Shown here: positions 50,354 to 59,157 of the stretch, piece by piece | Layout of the letters: every line of letters begins with the position of its first letter | Position numbering within the stretch: position 1 is the first letter of the stretch | Source of the DNA: Ahrensia sp. | GTDB taxonomy: Bacteria; Pseudomonadota; Alphaproteobacteria; Rhizobiales; Rhizobiaceae | Assembly: GCA_002698425.1 (NCBI GenBank) | Contig: NZXU01000101.1 | Coordinates: forward strand, 1-64,000 | DNA: 64,000 nt | Direction of reading: 5' to 3' | Program-made: the position numbers and the translations under genes | Notes under the pieces: model-generated | What the model saw: the letters and a program-made list of their open reading frames with translations, nothing else | The model's database searches: none | What the model was told of the DNA's origin: nothing

Positions 50354-51310
50354 TCAATGCTTGAGCAGGAGTTCCGCGGTATGTTCGTTTGTGATCAGGC
50401 AGTTGATCAGCTTGCCGACTATCGCGCTCTTTATCGCTGCCACCTTGGCTTCTCCGGCGGCTATTCCGTATACCGGATTCGGCGGATCGACCACGAGCGG
50501 AGCGCTGTTGACGTGGTCATTTATGAGGCCATCGATGACCTTTCCGTTCTTGTCGTAGATCCAGCTCGTGATCTCGCCGACCGCTCCGGCATGCGTCAGC
50601 GCCCGGAGCTCGTCATGGGTCAGAAATCCGTCGATGAAGATCGGTGCATTCATGTCCATGTTTCCGACACCGACAAATGTGACATCGGCCTGGCGCGCCA
50701 GTTCAAGAATGCTGTGGACCGGTTCCTGGTTGTGCAGGATACGCCGTTGTTCCGTAGAGCGCGCATGCACAGGCAGCGGCATCGGATAGTGCTTTGCGTT
50801 GACACGCTCTGCCATCCGAATGACCACGTTATAGGCTGTCGCAGAGCCATCCATCATCATGTTGCCGAGCAGCGAGACGATTGAGTGCTGCGGACAATCC
50901 ATCGGAGGCAATTGCTCGACGCAGGCGCGCAGCGCTCGGCCGGTGCCGATTGCGATGATCTTGGGATGCTGCGATTTCAGGACGCGTTCCATCTCCGCCG
51001 CACCCGCTTGGGCGATGCCGACGATGGAGGACGGCGCATCCGGATCGCTCGGTACGACTTCGCATTTCTTGAGGCCGAATGTCTCGGTCAGTCGCGCGCT
51101 CAACTCCATGCAATGCGCGATGGGGTGGTCGAGGCGCACCTTGATCAGCCTTTCGCTGACCGCGAGCGACACGAGACGCTGCGCCGACTGGCGTGATACG
51201 CCGAGCTTGCGGGCGATTTCATCCTGCGTGTTTCCGGCGACATAATAGAGCCAGCCGGCGCGCGCCGCATCGTCCAGACGGCTGCTTTCATTTTCTATCC
51301 TGCTAGCCAT
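50354..51310 (-). CDS. SorC/DeoR-type sugar-binding transcriptional regulator
   Basis: A 318-residue regulator of the SorC family. The N-terminal helix-turn-helix is in about residues 20-45 (YYVAGNTQDEIARKLGVSRQSAQRLVSLA), and the C-terminal sugar-binding domain contains AIGTGRALRACVEQLP and VVDPPNPVYGIAAGEAKVAAI. The ligand is presumably a sugar phosphate made from the polyol. It corresponds to SmoC of other bacteria by position. Its start overlaps the HAD gene stop by 8 bases. Confidence 0.93.
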   Translation of the reverse strand: MASRIENESSRLDDAARAGWLYYVAGNTQDEIARKLGVSRQSAQRLVSLAVSERLIKVRLDHPIAHCMELSARLTETFGLKKCEVVPSDPDAPSSIVGIAQAGAAEMERVLKSQHPKIIAIGTGRALRACVEQLPPMDCPQHSIVSLLGNMMMDGSATAYNVVIRMAERVNAKHYPMPLPVHARSTEQRRILHNQEPVHSILELARQADVTFVGVGNMDMNAPIFIDGFLTHDELRALTHAGAVGEITSWIYDKNGKVIDGLINDHVNSAPLVVDPPNPVYGIAAGEAKVAAIKSAIVGKLINCLITNEHTAELLLKH

Positions 51311-52022
51311 GATGCGTTCCCGCCGACCCGTCCCGTTTCTTCAGATGAGGCGCCATTTCAAAGAATTGCGTCCATTTGTCAAAAACCGTCAGCGTTCCGC
51401 CATGGTCGAGGTCGTCGCGGGGAATGCCGTGCAGGTGACTGCCGCCGATGAAGCGCCAGACCGGCATGCCCGCTTCCTGGGCGGCGAAGATGCCCGGCAT
51501 CGAATCCTCGATGACCAGGCAGCGCGACGGCGTGACGCCCATGGCATCGGCGACAAACAGGAAGAGATCCGGCGCCGGCTTGCCGTTTTTCACCTGCGAG
51601 GCGGTGAACAGCCGGTCGCTAAAGAAGTGCGACAATCCGGTAAGGACGAGCGAGCGGCGAGCGCGCTTCGGGCTCGAACTGGTCGCGACGCAGGAGGCGA
51701 CGCCGAGCTTGTCGATCACCGTCTCGACGCCATGAACGGATTGCAGTTCCGTCTCGAATGCTTCCAGCAGATCGCTTCGGTATTGCTCCTCGAAATCGGA
51801 ATCGAGGTCGAGACCGTAGGAGATGCGCACCTCCGCCGCGACCTTCGTCCAGGAGCGGCCGAGGAAATGCTTCTGGACATAGGGAAAATCCACATGCACC
51901 CCGACGCGTCCCAACTGGGCGATCAGAATACGCGCGCTGATGACCTCGCTGTCGATGAGCACACCATCGCAGTCGAAGATCACAAGGTCGATTGGCGTCA
52001 TTGCAGCCGCACGCGTGGCCAT
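51303..52022 (-). CDS. HAD-superfamily phosphatase
   Basis: A 239-residue HAD hydrolase, first gene of the polyol operon. Motif I is FDCDGVLIDSE, motif II in ATSSSPKRARR, motif III lysine in KNGKPAPDLF and motif IV VIEDSMPGI. The cap lies between I and II, giving the CbbY/GmhB-like class. It may remove phosphate from a sugar phosphate, for example an inhibitory polyol phosphate. AGGAGGTAAGG precedes ATG 52022. Confidence 0.92.
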   Translation of the reverse strand: MATRAAAMTPIDLVIFDCDGVLIDSEVISARILIAQLGRVGVHVDFPYVQKHFLGRSWTKVAAEVRISYGLDLDSDFEEQYRSDLLEAFETELQSVHGVETVIDKLGVASCVATSSSPKRARRSLVLTGLSHFFSDRLFTASQVKNGKPAPDLFLFVADAMGVTPSRCLVIEDSMPGIFAAQEAGMPVWRFIGGSHLHGIPRDDLDHGGTLTVFDKWTQFFEMAPHLKKRDGSAGTHHG

Positions 52023-52127
52023 CCTTACCTCCTGCCTCTTGTGCCGCCTCTTGCTAGCAGATTAAGCGGGAGATCGGTCATGTCGTTTGTTTGACAGAAC
52101 CGATCGCGGCAACCTCACGAGCGCGGC

Positions 52128-53459
52128 TCACTGTCTTCCTGCGGGGGGTCGCACATACCCGTCAGAATATTTGACCTCTACAGGTCTTATCGTTTTTCGG
52201 ACGGCTCCGTGTTCGGAGAAGGGGTATTCGTAAAGGCCGCATATCTGACACGGTTCCAGCATTCCGCATTTGTCCTTCCAGCATTTTACGTCATGCCTGA
52301 AGGCGAGTGCCACTCTCTCCAAATGGGCGGCCGTCGAACTCTTGAGAAGAATGAGTTCCCCCGGTTCTGCCGTCTCTCGCAAATATTCGAAGGTATCCTT
52401 GGCCGACAGTTTCTCGACAATGCGGCCGGACTCGATGTCATCCTCGCTGGCCCGGTGACGATGGGCATGTTCGCCCACCATGATCACCTGATCCGCGACG
52501 CCCGCCGCCAGCGCATAGGCTTCGCGATGCGCTTTCTTGGCGCTGCCGCGATAGTCGCCGATCATCCCGAGGACGATTCTCTTGCGGCGATAATCCGCCG
52601 CGCTCACCAGATCTGTCGCGGTATCGAGAGTTCCAAGCGGCGCCTTGACCGTGTCCAGGACGAAGGTGGGCCCACCCTCTACCGCAAAGATTTCGCAGCG
52701 ATTGACGGCGGGCGTGAAGGTTTTCAGCGTCACCAGAATTTTCTCGATGGCTACACCGCATTCCATCGCAACGGCGAAAGCGGCGGCAATGTTCGCCCAG
52801 TAGTGCCGGCCATTAAGCCCCGAGGTGATGCGAAACTCGCCTTGCTTGCATTTGATCGTCAACTCAAGCGGACCGGGGAGGCGCTGTTGGACCTCGGTGA
52901 CGCGATAATCGGCGTCATTCTCAAGTCCGAAGGTGACGACACGTTCCTGGGTGCGCCCCGCCATACCCATGACGAGTTCGTCATCGGCGTTCAGTACTGC
53001 CAATCCGCCCTTGGCGACAGCTTCGACCAACGAACCTTTTTCGGCGGCCACGCCCTCCCTGGTTCCGAATTGCGATTTGTGTTCGAGCCCGACAAAGGTG
53101 ACCACCGCGATGTCTGGCTGGATCGCCGCTGCGGTTGCCGCGAGATTGCCGGGCCGGTCGGCGCCCGTTTCCACGACCAGGAAGTCGTCATGCCGATGCG
53201 TCGATACCACCGCGCGGGCGCAATCCACCAGCGTATTCGCATATACCTGGATCCGGGTATTGTAGCTGGATTGCAGCATTTCCGCGATCAGCATCGTCGT
53301 GGTGGTCTTGCCCGAACTCCCGGTTACCGCGACGACCTTTGCGTGGATGAAGGGCCGCTTTGCCTTCGCCATGCGGGCGAAGAAGTTTCGCCTGATCTTT
53401 CTTCGCAACGGTCGTGTCGCGGTACGGATACGACCTTTCTTGCTGAAAATGCCTTTCAT
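52128..53459 (-). CDS. Mur-ligase-like protein, two-domain, role unknown
   Basis: A 443-residue ATP-dependent ligase related to MurF-type enzymes. After a basic N-terminus (KGRIRTATRPLRRKIRRN) the ATP-binding motif VTGSSGKTTTTMLI appears at about residue 45, ETGADRPGNLAATAAAIQPDIAVVTFVG carries conserved Mur residues, and NAADDE, RHYWANIAAA and VKAPLG follow. The normal N-terminal UDP-MurNAc-binding domain is missing. The C-terminus has four cysteines, C-x4-C-x5-C-x2-C (KCWKDKCGMLEPCQIC), which may bind zinc. It could be a peptide or exopolysaccharide ligase, or a MurT-like enzyme; the substrate is unknown. It stands alone beside tRNA-Glu. Confidence 0.8.
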   Translation of the reverse strand: MKGIFSKKGRIRTATRPLRRKIRRNFFARMAKAKRPFIHAKVVAVTGSSGKTTTTMLIAEMLQSSYNTRIQVYANTLVDCARAVVSTHRHDDFLVVETGADRPGNLAATAAAIQPDIAVVTFVGLEHKSQFGTREGVAAEKGSLVEAVAKGGLAVLNADDELVMGMAGRTQERVVTFGLENDADYRVTEVQQRLPGPLELTIKCKQGEFRITSGLNGRHYWANIAAAFAVAMECGVAIEKILVTLKTFTPAVNRCEIFAVEGGPTFVLDTVKAPLGTLDTATDLVSAADYRRKRIVLGMIGDYRGSAKKAHREAYALAAGVADQVIMVGEHAHRHRASEDDIESGRIVEKLSAKDTFEYLRETAEPGELILLKSSTAAHLERVALAFRHDVKCWKDKCGMLEPCQICGLYEYPFSEHGAVRKTIRPVEVKYSDGYVRPPAGRQ

Positions 53460-53622
53460 GAAGCCTGCTGCCTTTGGCGTGTTTGCCCAACACATCGATG
53501 CTGAAAAAATCGACGGGAAGTCTCCCGAAACCAATGCCCTCGTTAAAATCCGAACGCAAACGAAAGACGTCACATGCGGATGGGACGCCGAACTAAGTTT
53601 TGGAAAATTTTGGGAAAAACCT

Positions 53623-53697
53623 TGGCACGCCCTAGGGGAGTCGAACCCCTCTTTCCAGAATGAAAATCTGGCGTCCTAACCGATAGACGAAGGGCGC
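53623..53697 (-). tRNA. tRNA-Glu (anticodon TTC)
   Basis: A 75-base tRNA gene including an encoded CCA. The anticodon arm CCAGA-TTTTCAT-TCTGG gives anticodon TTC (glutamate). The T-arm is AGGGG-TTCGACT-CCCCT and the acceptor GCGCCCT pairs with AGGGCGT, with a G-T wobble at the first pair. Confidence 0.98.
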
Positions 53698-53713
53698 GCA
53701 TCAAGGTCCGGGG

Positions 53714-53742
53714 TCTATAAAAACATTCGCGGTGATCCGCAA
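53714..53742 (-). promoter_or_regulatory. Promoter of tRNA-Glu
   Basis: On the minus strand TTGCGG (53737-53742), a 17-base spacer and TATAGA (53714-53719) form a good promoter 16 bases before the tRNA. Confidence 0.65.
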
Positions 53743-53880
53743 GCCCGTTTGCAGTGTCTTTTTCGGATTTTTTTCGAGGTCGTTGAAGGCAGCGCGCGGG
53801 GCGGGAGAAAAACTGTCGGTCACCCGCGCCCGGACTCCGACAAGTCCGGTGTGGCACTCACATTTCGAGAGAGAAAAACG

Positions 53881-54930
53881 CTACTTTTTGCGCCTGCAGC
53901 GCCAGTTCCAGTCGCGTTGCGGACCGATATCGATATGGACCGATTCCGTATGGCAGTAGGTGCCGACGCCGCCGCGTCCCGGCATCGACCGGAGGTATTC
54001 CGCAAGCTGCGTTTTCGTCACACCCTGAATCTGGATATCCGCCGCGGAGCAATACATGTGCAGCGAGTTGGACGAGCCGCTCGCCTTCTTGTTGCGGGTC
54101 GGACTGCGGTAGCCGGAGGTGACGATCACGTCGCGCCCGTAATGACGTTCGACTTTCTTCAGGACGCGGACGAGCGCGGGCTTGAGGCAGGCAACGTCCA
54201 CGCTTTGCGTTTGCGTCTTCAGGCCGTTCGGAGCGAGGCGGGCCAGCCCGGCAGCAGAGGCGAGGCGGATCGGAGCGCTCTCCATATCGTCCTCGTCGGC
54301 CGTTTCGGATTTCAGTCCGAGCGCCCGCTCGCGGTCGACGCCCGGCAGGCTTGACGCACCGGCGGAGGCAATCACCGGACGCTTTGCGGGGGCGTTGCCG
54401 CCGGAAGGCGAACTCCACAACTCGGCCCGGGTGTCATTGCCGGCAACCGGGGCGGGCGGGATAAGCGCATTGGCGTTTGCAGAGCGGTTATTCGAAAAGA
54501 GCGCCAAAAGGCTGCCGGTGCGTTTTGCCAGACCGGAAACCGGCGGGCGCGGCGCGGGCGCGCTCGGTTGGCCTGCGGCCGAATAGATGCGCGCAGTCGC
54601 CGGATCGATCGCATTCGGCTGTTCGCCGCCGGTCGGTTCGATGGCGGCGACCTGGTTTTCCGCCGCGTTTTGCGAGAATGCGTCGGCTCCGGTCGATCCG
54701 GCCTCGGCGACGTCCGGCGCGCCTGGCGGCGTGATCGGAACGGCCTGTGTTTCGAGATCGGTGGAGCCGGTGATCAGATATTCGGGCGGGCGAGGGACGT
54801 CGCCCACATCCTCATCGGCATAGGCGAAGGTCTGAGCGGCATCGGGAATCTGGATGGCGGAGGTGTCGAGCGCCGACGCCATACAGCCGCTGAGGCTCGT
54901 GGCGGCGACCAACATGGCCAGCCACCGCAT
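53881..54930 (-). CDS. Peptidase M15-type lipoprotein
   Basis: A 349-residue lipoprotein. The signal ends in the lipobox LSGC (about residue 13-16), followed by a long, low-complexity Ala/Pro/Gly/Ser region to about residue 240. The C-terminal domain is M15-like: VTSGYRSPTRNKKASGSSNSLHMYCSAADIQI holds a metal-binding His and Asp, and the late SVHIDIG the third ligand. A D-Ala-D-Ala carboxypeptidase or peptidoglycan endopeptidase role is likely. ATG 54930 begins the lipoprotein signal; a longer start at 54969 is in frame. It lies between tRNA-Glu and gloA. Confidence 0.86.
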   Translation of the reverse strand: MRWLAMLVAATSLSGCMASALDTSAIQIPDAAQTFAYADEDVGDVPRPPEYLITGSTDLETQAVPITPPGAPDVAEAGSTGADAFSQNAAENQVAAIEPTGGEQPNAIDPATARIYSAAGQPSAPAPRPPVSGLAKRTGSLLALFSNNRSANANALIPPAPVAGNDTRAELWSSPSGGNAPAKRPVIASAGASSLPGVDRERALGLKSETADEDDMESAPIRLASAAGLARLAPNGLKTQTQSVDVACLKPALVRVLKKVERHYGRDVIVTSGYRSPTRNKKASGSSNSLHMYCSAADIQIQGVTKTQLAEYLRSMPGRGGVGTYCHTESVHIDIGPQRDWNWRCRRKK

Positions 54931-55142
54931 ATGTCTGCCTGCACGGCTTTCAGCGTCGTTTCCGGTCAATTTCCCCGCCTAGTCCCCAATTCTCGCTGCC
55001 GGGCATCTTTAGCCATCATTGCGGTGAATGGAAAGTTACCAGCAAACCGCGTGATTCCACAAATGCACGGGAGCATCCCCATGCCCGGCTAGTGGCCAAT
55101 TCGGGCCAAAAGATGGTTCGCCGGCCTGCGGCGAAGCAGCCG

Positions 55143-55583
55143 TCACCACGAACCGGTATTCTCCATGGACGCCCAAGGCTCGGCTTTCGGCAAGGCCTCG
55201 CCTTTCTGCAGGAGCTCGATGGAAATGCCGTCGGGAGACCGCACGAACGCCATGTGGCCGTCGCGCGGCGGGCGGTTGATCGTGACGCCCCCATCCGCCA
55301 ACCGCTGGCAGGTCTCATAGATATTGTCGACGGCATAGGCGAGGTGGCCGAAATTGCGGCCGCCCTGATATTCTTCCGGATCCCAGTTGTGGGTGAGCTC
55401 CACCATGGGCGCGCCGCCGGCTTCGGCCAGTTCCTTGTCGTCAGGCGCGGCGAGGAAGATCAGCGTGAACCGTCCGCCCTCGTTTTCGATGCGCCGGACT
55501 TCGACGAGGCCGAGCTTGTTGCAATAGAAATCGAGCGACTGGTCGACGTCATGGACCCTGACCATGGTGTGCAGATAGCGCAT
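55143..55583 (-). CDS. gloA: Lactoylglutathione lyase (glyoxalase I)
   Basis: A 146-residue metalloenzyme that converts the methylglyoxal-glutathione adduct to lactoylglutathione. The four metal ligands of the family are visible as H5, E62, H80 and E123 in [30 protein letters not shown] and [10 protein letters not shown]. The start ATG 55583 follows AAGGAGTACCCA. A longer frame running to 55955 covers unrelated sequence. Monocistronic. Confidence 0.96.
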   Translation of the reverse strand: MRYLHTMVRVHDVDQSLDFYCNKLGLVEVRRIENEGGRFTLIFLAAPDDKELAEAGGAPMVELTHNWDPEEYQGGRNFGHLAYAVDNIYETCQRLADGGVTINRPPRDGHMAFVRSPDGISIELLQKGEALPKAEPWASMENTGSW

Positions 55584-55785
55584 TGGGTACTCCTTCTTTC
55601 GCTGTTTTTCTAATGCTTCGCGCCAATTGGACAAGGGGTTTTCGCAAGGTTCCGCAGGGTACGGTCTGTGTAAAATTGCAAGGATATGTGCAAAACCAAG
55701 TTTCTGCCTTGTGGTGTTTCGATTGGGCGATGGTATCCTTCCCGAGAGAATCACAGTCGTTTTTATCGGGACACAAGCACGACTC

Positions 55786-56364
55786 ATGGGGGACAAGGCA
55801 TCAACGGCAGCGAGCCTGGGACGGGCCGGCGCACGGTCCGAGACCCCGGACGTCGTCGAGATTTCGGGTACGATCAAATGGTTCGACGTGGCCAAGGGTT
55901 TTGGCTTCGTGGTGCCTGACGAGGCGGCGCTCGGCGATGTCATGCTGCATGTCACCTGCCTGCGCCGCGACGGCTATCAGACGGCGCTCGAAGGCGCGCG
56001 GATCGTCTGCCAGGCAAAACAGGGAGACCGCGGCCTGCAGGCCTTCCATGTCGTCTCGATGGACAATTCGACGGCCGTTCATCCCGGTGAAACCGAGCAG
56101 AAGACCCATGTCCAGGTCACGCCGACAAGCGGCCTGGAACGCGTCATCGTCAAATGGTTCAATCGCACCAAGGGCTTCGGCTTCGTGACCCGGGGCGAGG
56201 GGACCGAGGACATCTTCGTCCACATGGAAACGCTGCGCCGTTTCGGGCTGACGGAACTGCGGGCCGGGCAGGTCGTGATCGTACGGTTCGGCGATGGCGA
56301 CAAGGGCCTCATGGCGGCCGAGATTTATCCCGATCTCGGCACACAATTGCCATCATCGCACTGA
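55786..56364 (+). CDS. Double cold-shock domain protein
   Basis: A 192-residue protein with two cold-shock domains, a form common in alphaproteobacteria. Domain 1 (about residues 25-85) has [19 protein letters not shown], domain 2 (about 118-185) has [32 protein letters not shown], each with RNP1-like FGF. It probably binds single-stranded RNA or DNA as a chaperone. The N-terminus is not domain sequence. ATG 55786 has a poor ribosome site, the in-frame region upstream is not conserved-looking. Confidence 0.92.
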   Translation: MGDKASTAASLGRAGARSETPDVVEISGTIKWFDVAKGFGFVVPDEAALGDVMLHVTCLRRDGYQTALEGARIVCQAKQGDRGLQAFHVVSMDNSTAVHPGETEQKTHVQVTPTSGLERVIVKWFNRTKGFGFVTRGEGTEDIFVHMETLRRFGLTELRAGQVVIVRFGDGDKGLMAAEIYPDLGTQLPSSH

Positions 56365-56394
56365 TGATTTCCGCCGGTTGAACGGACCGGATTT

Positions 56395-56907
56395 ATGAAA
56401 AACCTCATTCGCATCTCCCTCGCGTTGTTTCTGGGCGCGTCCCTGGTTTCCGCGACCGCTTTGGGCGTGGCCCATGCGCAGGAAGCCGCGGCCAATGCGC
56501 CCATGCTGTTGCCGGTCGACGAGACGCCGTTGACGATCGAGCGGGACGGCGAGGCCATCGCGGCCTTCGATATCGAAATCGCCGACGATTCGTCCGAACG
56601 CTCGCGGGGGCTGATGTTCCGCACGGAGTTTCCTGATGACCGGGCGATGCTGTTCGTCTTCGAGAAAAGCCGTCCCGTCGCGTTCTGGATGCAGAATACG
56701 CCGCGGCCGCTCGACATGCTGTTCATTCGCGCCGACGGAGAGGTGGAAAGCATTGCCCTCGATACGACGCCGTTCTCCACCGCGTCCGTTCCGTCGCAGG
56801 GATCGGTCCTTTACGTGCTCGAGATCAATGCCGGACTGACGGAGAAGCTAGGGCTGCAGCCCGGCGACCGCGTCGTCCATCCGATAATTTCGGGCGGAGC
56901 CGGATAG
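56395..56907 (+). CDS. DUF192 exported protein
   Basis: A 170-residue exported protein of the DUF192 family. Signal peptide MKNLIRISLALFLGASLVSATALGVAHA, then the domain with DDSSERSRGLMFRTEFPDDRAMLFVFEKSRPVAFWMQNTPRPLDMLFI, the typical core. No activity known. It starts 30 bases after the cold-shock gene on the same strand, so cotranscription is possible. Confidence 0.92.
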   Translation: MKNLIRISLALFLGASLVSATALGVAHAQEAAANAPMLLPVDETPLTIERDGEAIAAFDIEIADDSSERSRGLMFRTEFPDDRAMLFVFEKSRPVAFWMQNTPRPLDMLFIRADGEVESIALDTTPFSTASVPSQGSVLYVLEINAGLTEKLGLQPGDRVVHPIISGGAG

Positions 56908-56911
56908 AGAG

Positions 56912-56940
56912 TTGCCGAGAAAACCGAGCCGTTGTATGCG
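56912..56940 (+). promoter_or_regulatory. Candidate promoter for tRNA-Pro
   Basis: TTGCCG (56912-56917), a 17-base spacer and TATGCG (56935-56940) lie 31 bases before the tRNA. The -10 is poor, so the assignment is tentative. Confidence 0.35.
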
Positions 56941-56971
56941 GGTCGGGTCCGCGATTGCCCGTGGTCTGATT

Positions 56972-57049
<78 letters not shown>

Positions 57050-57090
57050 GCCCGGGCATGCGGGAGAGGAATTGAGAAGAGAGGCCGCTC

Positions 57091-57396
57091 GTGACCGCCC
57101 GCATCTACAGCCCTTCGAAGACAGCGATGCAATCCGGCAAGGCCAAGACCGGCCTTTGGATCCTCGAATTCGATCGCGATACGCCGCGCACCGTCGAGCC
57201 CCTGATGGGCTATACGTCCTCCGCCGATCCGCTGGCCCAGATCCGGCTGAAATTCGAGAGCCGGGACGAGGCGATCGCCTATGCGGAGAAGCACGGGATC
57301 GCCTATCGGCTCGACGAGCCGAAGGACACCAAGCGCCGCGTCATCTCCTATTCCGACAATTTCAAGTACGACCGCAAATATCCCTGGACGCATTGA
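57091..57396 (+). CDS. NDUFS4-family complex I accessory protein
   Basis: A 101-residue homologue of the mitochondrial NDUFS4 (AQDQ) subunit, an accessory protein of respiratory complex I found in alphaproteobacteria. The core includes ARIYSPSKTAMQSGKAKTGLWILEF near the start and GYTSSADPLAQIRLKFESRDEAIAYAEKHGIAYRLDEP, ending with FKYDRKYPWTH. The start is GTG 57091, with GAGAGGCCGCTC upstream. It lies between tRNA-Pro and tRNA-Arg with no other complex I genes nearby. Confidence 0.93.
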   Translation: MTARIYSPSKTAMQSGKAKTGLWILEFDRDTPRTVEPLMGYTSSADPLAQIRLKFESRDEAIAYAEKHGIAYRLDEPKDTKRRVISYSDNFKYDRKYPWTH

Positions 57397-57449
57397 AACC
57401 GGAATGCGCTTGACCGCACCGTGTGGCGCGGCCAAGACGTATACCGCAC

Positions 57450-57526
57450 GGCCCCGTAGCTCAGCTGGATAGAGCACCGGCCTTCTAAGCCGATGGTCGC
57501 AGGTTCGAATCCTGCCGGGGTCGCCA
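57450..57526 (+). tRNA. tRNA-Arg (anticodon TCT)
   Basis: A 77-base tRNA with encoded CCA. The acceptor GGCCCCG pairs with CGGGGTC (one G-T pair); the anticodon loop CTTCTAA gives anticodon TCT (arginine AGA). Confidence 0.97.
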
Positions 57527-57590
57527 CACTTGGCTCAGAAGAGTGGATTTCATGCGGATTGGGATCGCCCGACCGATCTCGCGGTGGCCG

Positions 57591-57824
<234 letters not shown>

Positions 57825-57840
57825 TCAGGGAAAACGGCTT

Positions 57841-57866
57841 GCCGGACGTGGAGTTCCAAGTCCGGC
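57841..57866 (-). terminator. Terminator after metC
   Basis: GCCGGAC (57841-57847) pairs with GTCCGGC (57860-57866), and the inner TGGA/TCCA extends the stem. On the minus strand a TTTT lies a few bases later. It separates metC from the small gene at 57591. Confidence 0.65.
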
Positions 57867-57887
57867 GGCCATTCTTTCAGTCGAGGG

Positions 57888-59060
57888 TCAGGCCGATGCT
57901 GCGGCTTCCAGGCCCTGTGCGAGATCGGCGATGATGTCGGCCGCATCCTCGAGCCCGATCTGCAGGCGGATGACCTCGCCGCCATAGTCGCGGGCGGAAA
58001 CCGTCCGGTCTGCCAGCGAAACCTGCGCGGCGAGGCACTCGTAGCCGCCCCAGGACGCGCCGAGACCGAAGATTTCCAGCGCATTCAGGAAAGCGTGGGC
58101 CTGCTTTTCCCCGCCGTTGAGGACGATCGAGAAAAGCCCGCTCGCGCCGCCGAAATCCCGTTTCCAGATCGCGTGGCCCGGATGGCTTTCGAGGCCCGGA
58201 TGCAGCACGCGCGCGACGCCGGACTGGTTTTCCAGCCAGCGCGCGACCTCGAAGGCGGTGGCCTGGTGGCGTTCGAGGCGTACGCCCATGGTGCGAAGAC
58301 CGCGCAGAACCTGATAGACATCGTCCGGCCCGGCGCAGGTGCCGAGCGTCAGATAGGCGTTCCACAAAGTCTCCCAGCAGGCTTCGTTGGCCGACACCGT
58401 GCCGAGCAGGACATCCGAATGGCCGCCGGGATATTTCGTTGCCGCGTGGATCGAGATGTCGACGCCATGGTCGAGCGGTTTGAAATAGACCGGCGTTGCC
58501 CAGGTGTTGTCGAGCATCGTCACGATCCCCGCTTCGCGCGCGACGGCGGTGACTGCCGGGATGTCCTGCATCTCGAACGTGTTCGAACCTGGCGTCTCCG
58601 TGAAGATCAGCTTCGTGTTCGGCTTCAGCAGATCACGGATGCCGGCTCCGATCTCCGGATCGTAGTATTCGACCTCGACGCCGAGGCGCTGCAGCATCGT
58701 GTCGGCGAAACGGCGCGTCGGGAAATAGATCGTATCGACAAAAAGAGCGTGGTCGCCCGCAGACAGGAAGGCGAGCAACGGTACGGTGATCGCCGCGAGA
58801 CCGGACGGCACGATGATCGTTCCGGCGCTGCCTTCCAGTTCGTTGACGGCAGCGGCCAATGCATCGCTGGTCGGCGTGCCTCGGGTCCCGTAGGTGTAGC
58901 GCTGCTTGCGGGCTTTCATCGTCTGCGCGTCGGGAAACAGGACCGTGGAACCATGCACAACCGGTGGATTGATGAAGCCGTGATAATCGCGCGGATTGTA
59001 GCCGCTATGGGCCAGCAGCGTGTTGATTCCTTTGGTGCCTTTTCCCGTCGGGCGGTTCAT
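57888..59060 (-). CDS. metC: Cystathionine beta-lyase
   Basis: A 390-residue PLP-dependent trans-sulfuration enzyme that makes homocysteine from cystathionine. PLP-binding features include SGLAAITVPLLAFL, LDNTWATPVYFKPLDHG and the lysine in HAATKYPGGHSD (about residue 200). Sequence is of the MetC type rather than gamma-synthase. The start ATG 59060 follows GGAG at a workable distance; ATG 59087 is in frame and gives nine more residues. Divergent from the PAP2 gene. Confidence 0.93.
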   Translation of the reverse strand: MNRPTGKGTKGINTLLAHSGYNPRDYHGFINPPVVHGSTVLFPDAQTMKARKQRYTYGTRGTPTSDALAAAVNELEGSAGTIIVPSGLAAITVPLLAFLSAGDHALFVDTIYFPTRRFADTMLQRLGVEVEYYDPEIGAGIRDLLKPNTKLIFTETPGSNTFEMQDIPAVTAVAREAGIVTMLDNTWATPVYFKPLDHGVDISIHAATKYPGGHSDVLLGTVSANEACWETLWNAYLTLGTCAGPDDVYQVLRGLRTMGVRLERHQATAFEVARWLENQSGVARVLHPGLESHPGHAIWKRDFGGASGLFSIVLNGGEKQAHAFLNALEIFGLGASWGGYECLAAQVSLADRTVSARDYGGEVIRLQIGLEDAADIIADLAQGLEAAASA

Positions 59061-59157
59061 TTCAGCGTGCTCCGGTGTTTGTGTCATTCGAAGGGGTGTT
59101 CGATTTCTTGCCAATAGGCAAGGAAGGCGGTACTCGCCCGGGACGATCTCACGCAAT

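Noticed and set aside
57440..57445. TATACC as the -10 of a tRNA-Arg promoter
   Set aside because: It is 5 bases before the mature tRNA end, so its start would fall inside the tRNA.
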